Assembly: GCA_021797495.1 (NCBI GenBank)
Contig: JAJZZO010000014.1
Span: 49,086-113,085, forward strand
DNA: 64,000 nucleotides
DNA from: Microcaldota archaeon
GTDB taxonomy: Archaea; Micrarchaeota; Micrarchaeia; Micrarchaeales; Micrarchaeaceae
Direction of reading: 5' to 3'
The notes beneath the pieces were generated by a model, which ran no database searches, had not been told where the DNA came from, and saw only the letters and a list, made by a program, of their open reading frames with translations. Shown in pieces: positions 59,293-64,000 of this stretch (position 1 is its first letter; the number at the start of each line of letters is the position of its first letter). The position numbers and the translations under genes were made by a program.

Positions 59293-59946
59293 ATGGGTGC
59301 GTCTACTGCTAACATTAGCGACAAATTTTCGCAATACACGCTGCGCTGGCGCGGCGGCAAATTGACTACTACACAGTACGCGTTATTTGCAATACAGATG
59401 GCGGTCGTGATACTTCTGTCATGGCTCGGCGCGATAGCTACGCCTGTGGTTGGTCCGGGGATAGGATTCCTTTACTGGGCTTATCCGTTTTTCGTGGTTT
59501 TTACCCTTTGGTGGGGCGTATGGGGCATACTTGGGGCATGGATCGGAGCCTTTGTGGGTTCCGGATTGCTGACAGGGCTTCCAGTACTTCCTGCGTTGGG
59601 TTTCAGCATCGGCGACTTGATACCCGCATTGCTTATATTTGTGCTTTACAGGGGTTATCTCAGGAAACACGGGGTTGACCCCCTGGGAAGGGACATCCTT
59701 AAAAGCAAGAAGTCAGCGTTCTGGTTTATAATCTGGGTTATGGGGATAACCAACATAATCGGCGGTTTATGGGGCGTGTGGATACTCGTGCTGCTCGGCT
59801 TTGTACCTGCAAAAGCATATCTGCTTGGCTCTGGCTTATGGATACTGGGAGACATGATAGTGCTGCTGATAGCACCATTCCTGTCCAAATACGTCACCCC
59901 GGTTGTAGAACGTTTCGGGCTCATAAACAGCGGCTGGGTGTCGTAA
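59293..59946 (+). CDS. ECF transporter, substrate-binding (S) component
   Basis: A 217-aa membrane protein with about six helices. The N-terminus (WRGGKLTTTQYALFAIQMAVV) and glycine-rich segments (GPGIGFLYWAYPFFV, GAWIGAFVGSGLLTGLPVLPALGFSIGD) fit an EcfS. The specific family is not recognisable. It precedes ecfT by one base, and ecfA follows. The A-subunit fusion with a phosphoribosyltransferase suggests a nucleobase as substrate. A TATA-like GTTATTTAAACA lies about 35 bp before the ATG. Confidence 0.75.
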   Translation: MGASTANISDKFSQYTLRWRGGKLTTTQYALFAIQMAVVILLSWLGAIATPVVGPGIGFLYWAYPFFVVFTLWWGVWGILGAWIGAFVGSGLLTGLPVLPALGFSIGDLIPALLIFVLYRGYLRKHGVDPLGRDILKSKKSAFWFIIWVMGITNIIGGLWGVWILVLLGFVPAKAYLLGSGLWILGDMIVLLIAPFLSKYVTPVVERFGLINSGWVS

Positions 59947-59947
59947 G

Positions 59948-60775
59948 ATGGCTCAGGATTTCCAGCGGGAGAAGAAACACAGAGTCAAAACAATACTGTT
60001 TTCCGCAAGGGCGGATTCCTTCTACGTAAACATGAACCCGATAGCAAAGTTTCTTCTTCTGCTCCTTCTTTCAATAGGTGTGGTGGCTTCAATAATAAAG
60101 CCCGTACCTGATGTCACATACAACGTTCTTGTACTTGTTTTTGCGGTAGGTTTTCTGGCTGAAAGCGGCACAATAAAATATTTGGTGAAGAGCTATCTTG
60201 CCCTGCTTGTGGTCGCACTGCTTGTTATGATGATGTGGTGGATACTGTTCAACCAGATAGGCACTAACCCGATATTCAGCATATCCCTGCTCGGTGCCAG
60301 CCTAAAGGTAACATATCTCTCTTTATATGTAGGGATAGGTAAAATTTCCGGCTATGCTTCAATGGCTTTCATGACGCTGCTTACGATAATGAGCACTAGG
60401 GATGCGGATATAATATCCGCATTCAGGAAACTGAAAATGCCATTCAAGATAGTGTTCTTCGCATCGCTAATAGCAAGGAGCCTGAACATAATGTCCGATG
60501 ACCTCGATTCTATAAGGCAAGCGCAATTCGCGAGAGGGTCCGGAGCCACGTCCAACAATATATTCAAAAAGGTCAGCTCCTTCGTTATGCTTTCCATACC
60601 TCTTACTACATCAATGATAAAACGTTCCGTGGACATGGGCTTTGCGCTCGAATCAAGAGGTTTCTCAAAGTCCAAGGGCATGTCAGGCTTCATAGGCGAG
60701 AAGAGTATGCATGCCAGCGACATAATGGTTATCGCGTTCGGCGTTTTCATGCTCGCGGTTCCGGTCTTGGCGTAA
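59948..60775 (+). CDS. ecfT: ECF transporter transmembrane component EcfT
   Basis: A 275-aa protein with about five membrane segments. The two coupling helices carry the Ala-Arg-Gly type motifs: QAQFARGSG (about 195-203) and FALESRGFS (about 232-240). These dock into the two ATPase grooves of EcfA. The gap to ecfS is one base and to ecfA nine bases, so the three genes form one operon. Confidence 0.9.
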   Translation: MAQDFQREKKHRVKTILFSARADSFYVNMNPIAKFLLLLLLSIGVVASIIKPVPDVTYNVLVLVFAVGFLAESGTIKYLVKSYLALLVVALLVMMMWWILFNQIGTNPIFSISLLGASLKVTYLSLYVGIGKISGYASMAFMTLLTIMSTRDADIISAFRKLKMPFKIVFFASLIARSLNIMSDDLDSIRQAQFARGSGATSNNIFKKVSSFVMLSIPLTTSMIKRSVDMGFALESRGFSKSKGMSGFIGEKSMHASDIMVIAFGVFMLAVPVLA

Positions 60776-60784
60776 GGTGTTTTT

Positions 60785-63340
60785 GTGGTTTTGGTAGCAA
60801 TAAGAGATTTTTATTGGAGATACCCCAACTTCACAGGGATAAAGAGCGACTACGCGCTAAAGGGTATAAACCTTGAAATAAACGAAGGAGAGTTTTTCGG
60901 CATAACCGGACCGTCGGGCTCCGGGAAGACCACATTATGCTATGCGATAACCGGGCTCATACCTCATCAACTTAAGCTCCCACCTCATTTTGAAGAAAAC
61001 ATAAGGGGCGAGATAAACGTACTCGGCAAGACTGTGACCAAGTTGGAAGGCACAGGTGATTCCGTCAAGCTCGTGGGTGCAGGCTCAATGGCTCCGGAAG
61101 TCGGTCTGGTAATGCAGGATCCTGAAAGCCAGTTCCTAAGCATGAGCGTAATGAACGAGGTCTCGCTTGGGTTGCAATTGATGAATATAGGGAAAGAGGA
61201 GATGGAATCAAGGATACGCGAAGCTTTGGACATGGTGGGCCTGGGCGAGCTTTATGCAAACGCCGACAAAATACACCCATCAGAGCTGTCTGGCGGCCAG
61301 AAACAAAGGCTCGTAATAGCCAGCCTTTTGGCTATGAAGCCCAAGATACTGATACTGGACGAACCTACCTCGGATTTGGATCCGAAGGGGAAAATAGAAG
61401 TCGTGGAAACCATAACGAAGCTCAAGGAAGCCTCAAAGATGACCATAATACTGGTGGAACACAATCCCGACGTGATGATGCGCTTTGCCGACAGGCTTGC
61501 CGTACTGCACGAGGGGTCTCTTGTTGCGATAGGCAAACCCTCAGAAATATATTCGAACAGGGAGCTTACGTCAAGATACAACATATACACGCCAGAGGTA
61601 TCCGATCTTTCTGAATATTTTTCCATAGACGAGAAACCGAAGCTCGAGATACCCACAACCGCTTTCAGCGTAAAGCGTGAAACAATAGGAGAAAAGCTCC
61701 CTATAATATCGCTCAACGACGTCAGCTTTTCTTACGAAGACGGCACAAAAGCCCTAAAGAACATAAATCTGCGCATAGAAAAGGGGTCTCTTGTCGCACT
61801 TGTGGGTCAAAACGGCTCGGGAAAGAGCACGCTTTCCAAAATAATATCCGGGATACTTGCGCCAACCTCCGGCACAATGGAGATTGCAGGAATAAAGCCG
61901 AGAACAAAGAAGGAAAGGCTTAAACTTCCTTTCCATGTGAGCTACGTATTCCAAAACCCAGACCACCAAATATTCACACGGAGTGTCACAGATGAGATAA
62001 ACTACTCTTTGAAAAATGCCGGCATAACTGGCGATGAGGCGCGCGAAAGGATTGAGGAAATATTGAAGCGAGTAGGGCTTTCTGACAAGGCAAACGAAGA
62101 TCCTGTGTTCCTTGGCAGGGGCCAGAAGCGCAGGCTTGCGGTAGCAAGCAGCATAGTGCTAAAGCCAGAGATATTGATAGTTGACGAGCCAACAACGGGG
62201 CAGGATTACCGCATGTCAATGGAAATAATGGAAATAATAAAGCGCCTAAACAACGACGGAGTCACGGTAATGCTTATAACGCACGACATGAGGCTTGTGG
62301 CTGAGTACTGCAGGAGGGTACTGGTCATGAGCAAGGGTTCGCTAATCTTCGACGGGACTCCGGAATCGCTTTTCATGGACGAGAACGTGTTGAAGCTATC
62401 CTCGCTTGCGGAACCACAATCCGTACGGATCTCAAAGGGAATGATACGCACAGGGGTGCTGGAAGAGCCGCTCATAAGCGCCAGGGAGTGGCTTGAATTT
62501 TTCAATTTCCTCAAATCGAAGACGAAGATTGCTTTTAGGTCTTTCAGCGACATAGAAGCAAGCGCCGCAAAGATGGCAAACGCGATAAAGAAAAAAGGAA
62601 TTCCCGAGAGCATAATATACGTAGAGAGAGGTGGAATGGTGTTGGCCTCTATGCTTTCCGAAAAGTTGGGGGGCATAGCAGTGCAGGGCATATCTGCAAG
62701 CCACTACAATGAAATAGGTGTGGTTACAAAGGATGTCAACATATGGGGAATAGAGAATCTCGTTATAAAAAAGAAAAGCGGCTATTCGCTTGTGGTCGAT
62801 GAATTGGTGGACACTGGCAAGACGCTCGAAAGGATAATGGAAGAGCTGCACGGCAAGTTTCCAAATCATAGCTTCTTGACATGCACGATGCTTGCTAAAC
62901 CGCGCTCCACAATCAAGCCTGACATATGTGCGGAAGATGTTTCGGATGACACGTGGGTTGTCTTCGATTATGAACAGTATGAAGCCATCAAGGAGTTTGA
63001 AAAGGAGAATCCAGCAATGCTCCCGGAACTTTCAAGGTATTTTTCGAAAAAGACAGAAGGCCAATATGCCGCAATATGCTCTACGGCTGACGGCATATCA
63101 TCAAAAGTTCAAAAAACTCCCGAAGCCATAATATACGAAAGCCAAAGCTCATTGGTGCTGGCCAGGCTGCTCTCTGACAGGCTTTCTGTAAAAAAACTCA
63201 TATCATTCGACTCAAACAAGCCTGCATTTGCAGTGCAAGGCCGAAACGTAATGCTTGTGGCTAAAGACAAAACTTCAGCAACTAGGATGGGTGTTGCCCT
63301 AGGGCTGAAAAATCCCGAAATTGCAACGATGAAAGATTAA
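60785..63340 (+). CDS. Fused ECF ATPase pair with C-terminal purine-type phosphoribosyltransferase domain
   Basis: An 851-aa chain, GTG start, with four parts. (1) ATPase 1: Walker A GPSGSGKTT (42-50), LSGGQ (168-172), Walker B with D192-E193. (2) ATPase 2: GQNGSGKST (341-349), signature LGRGQ (443-447) in place of LSGGQ, D467-E468. (3) Residues about 570-735: a type I phosphoribosyltransferase with ERGGMVLA (614-621), PRPP loop VVDELVDTGKT (670-680) and WVVFDYE (724-730), close to the Gpt/xanthine-guanine group. (4) Residues about 777-845: a second, degenerate copy (PEAIIYESQSSLVLARLL mirrors PESIIYVERGGMVLASML) lacking the DTGKT loop. The fusion implies uptake of a 6-oxopurine directly coupled to conversion with PRPP into a nucleotide. 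I know of no described example. Domain boundaries were read by eye. Confidence 0.88.
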   Translation: MVLVAIRDFYWRYPNFTGIKSDYALKGINLEINEGEFFGITGPSGSGKTTLCYAITGLIPHQLKLPPHFEENIRGEINVLGKTVTKLEGTGDSVKLVGAGSMAPEVGLVMQDPESQFLSMSVMNEVSLGLQLMNIGKEEMESRIREALDMVGLGELYANADKIHPSELSGGQKQRLVIASLLAMKPKILILDEPTSDLDPKGKIEVVETITKLKEASKMTIILVEHNPDVMMRFADRLAVLHEGSLVAIGKPSEIYSNRELTSRYNIYTPEVSDLSEYFSIDEKPKLEIPTTAFSVKRETIGEKLPIISLNDVSFSYEDGTKALKNINLRIEKGSLVALVGQNGSGKSTLSKIISGILAPTSGTMEIAGIKPRTKKERLKLPFHVSYVFQNPDHQIFTRSVTDEINYSLKNAGITGDEARERIEEILKRVGLSDKANEDPVFLGRGQKRRLAVASSIVLKPEILIVDEPTTGQDYRMSMEIMEIIKRLNNDGVTVMLITHDMRLVAEYCRRVLVMSKGSLIFDGTPESLFMDENVLKLSSLAEPQSVRISKGMIRTGVLEEPLISAREWLEFFNFLKSKTKIAFRSFSDIEASAAKMANAIKKKGIPESIIYVERGGMVLASMLSEKLGGIAVQGISASHYNEIGVVTKDVNIWGIENLVIKKKSGYSLVVDELVDTGKTLERIMEELHGKFPNHSFLTCTMLAKPRSTIKPDICAEDVSDDTWVVFDYEQYEAIKEFEKENPAMLPELSRYFSKKTEGQYAAICSTADGISSKVQKTPEAIIYESQSSLVLARLLSDRLSVKKLISFDSNKPAFAVQGRNVMLVAKDKTSATRMGVALGLKNPEIATMKD

Positions 63341-63436
63341 CAATGTGAGCGGGAAATCCCACACCCTCTTCAGAGGGTTCCCTTTAGGGGTAGGATGAGA
63401 GCGAACCGCTGTCATAAGAAGTATGATGCCGATAGG

Positions 63437-63446
63437 TATATATAAG
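63437..63446 (+). promoter_or_regulatory. TATA box for tnpA
   Basis: TATATATAAG is centred 25 bp before the ATG at 63466, so transcription should start at the ATG and give a leaderless message. Confidence 0.65.
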
Positions 63447-63465
63447 TGTATGCTCATATATTAGT

Positions 63466-63864
63466 ATGCCAAAAGGATATAGTGCATCTGAAACAAGTGT
63501 TCATTTCATAGGCTATCATTTCGTCTGGTGTCCGAAGTTTAGGAGAAAGGTATTGGTTGGTAAAGTGGAACAACGACTAAAGGAACTGATAAAGGAAAAG
63601 GCAGAACGATTAGAATGTAAAGTTCTCGCACTTGAGGTCATGCCAGACCACGTTCATCTCTTCATAGAAGGCAAACCTCTCCAAACGCCTAACTACATAA
63701 TCGGACAGATAAAAGGATACACCTCTCATCAACTAAGGGAAGAGTTTGCAGACCTGCGACTAAAGCTTCCCACGTTGTGGACAAGGAGTTATTTCGTTTC
63801 AACACATGGACATATCTCAGATGCTCTAATCAAGAAATACATAGGTGAACAAAAGGGGGTATGA
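63466..63864 (+). CDS. tnpA: IS200/IS605 transposase TnpA (Y1 HUH)
   Basis: A 132-aa Y1 transposase: HUH motif H62-V-H64 in MPDHVHLFIEG, and the catalytic Tyr125 in KKYIGEQ on the C-terminal helix. It excises and inserts the element as single-stranded circles with no target duplication. It is complete and apparently intact. Its stop overlaps the tnpB start by ATGA. Confidence 0.93.
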   Translation: MPKGYSASETSVHFIGYHFVWCPKFRRKVLVGKVEQRLKELIKEKAERLECKVLALEVMPDHVHLFIEGKPLQTPNYIIGQIKGYTSHQLREEFADLRLKLPTLWTRSYFVSTHGHISDALIKKYIGEQKGV

Positions 63865-64000
63865 TGGAGCTGCCAAGAGCTTACAAATTCAGGCTCTATC
63901 CTGATACAAAGAGGCAGAGAGAGATAGATGAACGCCTGCTCCTTGCGCAGCAGTTCTACAACAAAATCCTCGAGAAGTCAATTGCATCATACAAAAATGG
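63861..64000 (+). CDS. tnpB: TnpB RNA-guided nuclease, N-terminal part (cut by window end)
   Basis: The first ~45 codons encode RAYKFRLYPDTKRQREIDE and LLLAQQFYNKILEKSIASY, the standard N-terminal strand and helix of TnpB. TnpB is an RNA-guided nuclease, the ancestor of Cas12, using an RNA from the element's right end. That end and the catalytic region lie outside the window. Either ATG (63861 or 63864) could start it. Confidence 0.88.
   Translation, partial: MMELPRAYKFRLYPDTKRQREIDERLLLAQQFYNKILEKSIASYKN

Larger units (their letters stand above)
63351..64000 (+). mobile_element. IS200/IS605-type insertion sequence, left part
   Basis: A left end with two small hairpins, GGGA-AA-TCCC (63351-63360) and ACCCTCT-TC-AGAGGGT (63363-63378), precedes tnpA and the start of tnpB. 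Such imperfect palindromes are what TnpA recognises in place of terminal inverted repeats. The right end and most of tnpB are beyond the window. Confidence 0.85.

Overview
This window is an archaeal chromosome segment, most likely from a Micrarchaeota (ARMAN-2-like) DPANN archaeon. It carries archaeal information-processing genes (RadA, GINS, TFE, aIF2-alpha, thermosome, prefoldin, L14e, L15e, L34e, L44e, Pcc1, Mre11, DphB, archaeal-type DtdA), TATA boxes about 26 bp before many start codons, GGTGAT-type ribosome binding sites, two intron-containing tRNAs and a box C/D sRNA. The strongest pointer is a 390-aa fused tRNA splicing endonuclease with an internal duplication, the three-unit architecture known from ARMAN-2. 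There is no 16S gene, so the lineage remains inference. Genes are tightly packed with many ATGA stop/start overlaps.

Layout. 1-2.9 kb: the 3' end of citrate synthase, a box C/D sRNA, two small genes, and a Fic-protein islet flanked by a 17-bp repeat of the tRNA-Trp 3' end. 2.9-13.7 kb: Nudix and PAP2 phosphatases, a DUF929 thioredoxin-like protein and a VKOR homologue (disulfide pathway), a surface-glycan group (sulfatase-superfamily enzyme, GT4, flippase-like protein), SSB, Mrp, AmrS, a NiCoT-like carrier and an HD dNTPase. 13.7-21.8 kb: tRNA-Lys and a minus-strand run DtdA > surface protein > Lhr helicase > DphB > EndA > unknown protein. 21.8-24.6 kb: RNHCP protein and nuoABCD. 24.6-27.4 kb: small unknown genes and an AT-rich island with a large Lrp-like regulator and a possible structured RNA. 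27.4-34.1 kb: prefoldin beta, DHH and Mre11 nucleases, the L14e-Cmk-L34e-DUF106-AdkA block and the thermosome. 34.3-38.7 kb: gyrBA. 38.7-45.2 kb: RadA, DUF92, thioesterase, tRNA-Gly, PAC2, aIF2-alpha, L44e, GINS, initiator tRNA and TFE. 45.4-54.4 kb: L15e-Pcc1 and the L3-L4-L23-L2-orfX-S19-L22-S3 cluster, followed by the oligosaccharyltransferase AglB. 54.5-57.6 kb: SpeD, tRNA-Ile(UAU), an AbrB/VapC toxin-antitoxin pair, a beta-carbonic-anhydrase-like protein and a DsrE-like protein. 57.6-63.3 kb: a nucleobase-uptake locus. 63.35 kb to the end: the left end of an IS200/IS605 element (tnpA and the start of tnpB).

Most notable is the uptake locus: an NCS1 nucleobase permease transcribed divergently from an ECF transporter (S, T, A) whose A subunit is one 851-aa chain with two ABC ATPase domains followed by a purine-type phosphoribosyltransferase domain and a second, degenerate copy of that fold. 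This suggests that import by the ECF transporter is physically coupled to trapping of the base as a nucleotide, a plausible salvage system for a reduced, host-dependent archaeon. Other leads are the Fic islet with its paired operators, ribosomal protein L4 without an ATG/GTG/TTG start, tRNA-Ile(UAU), the extended AglB and TFE proteins, and an isolated nuoABCD.
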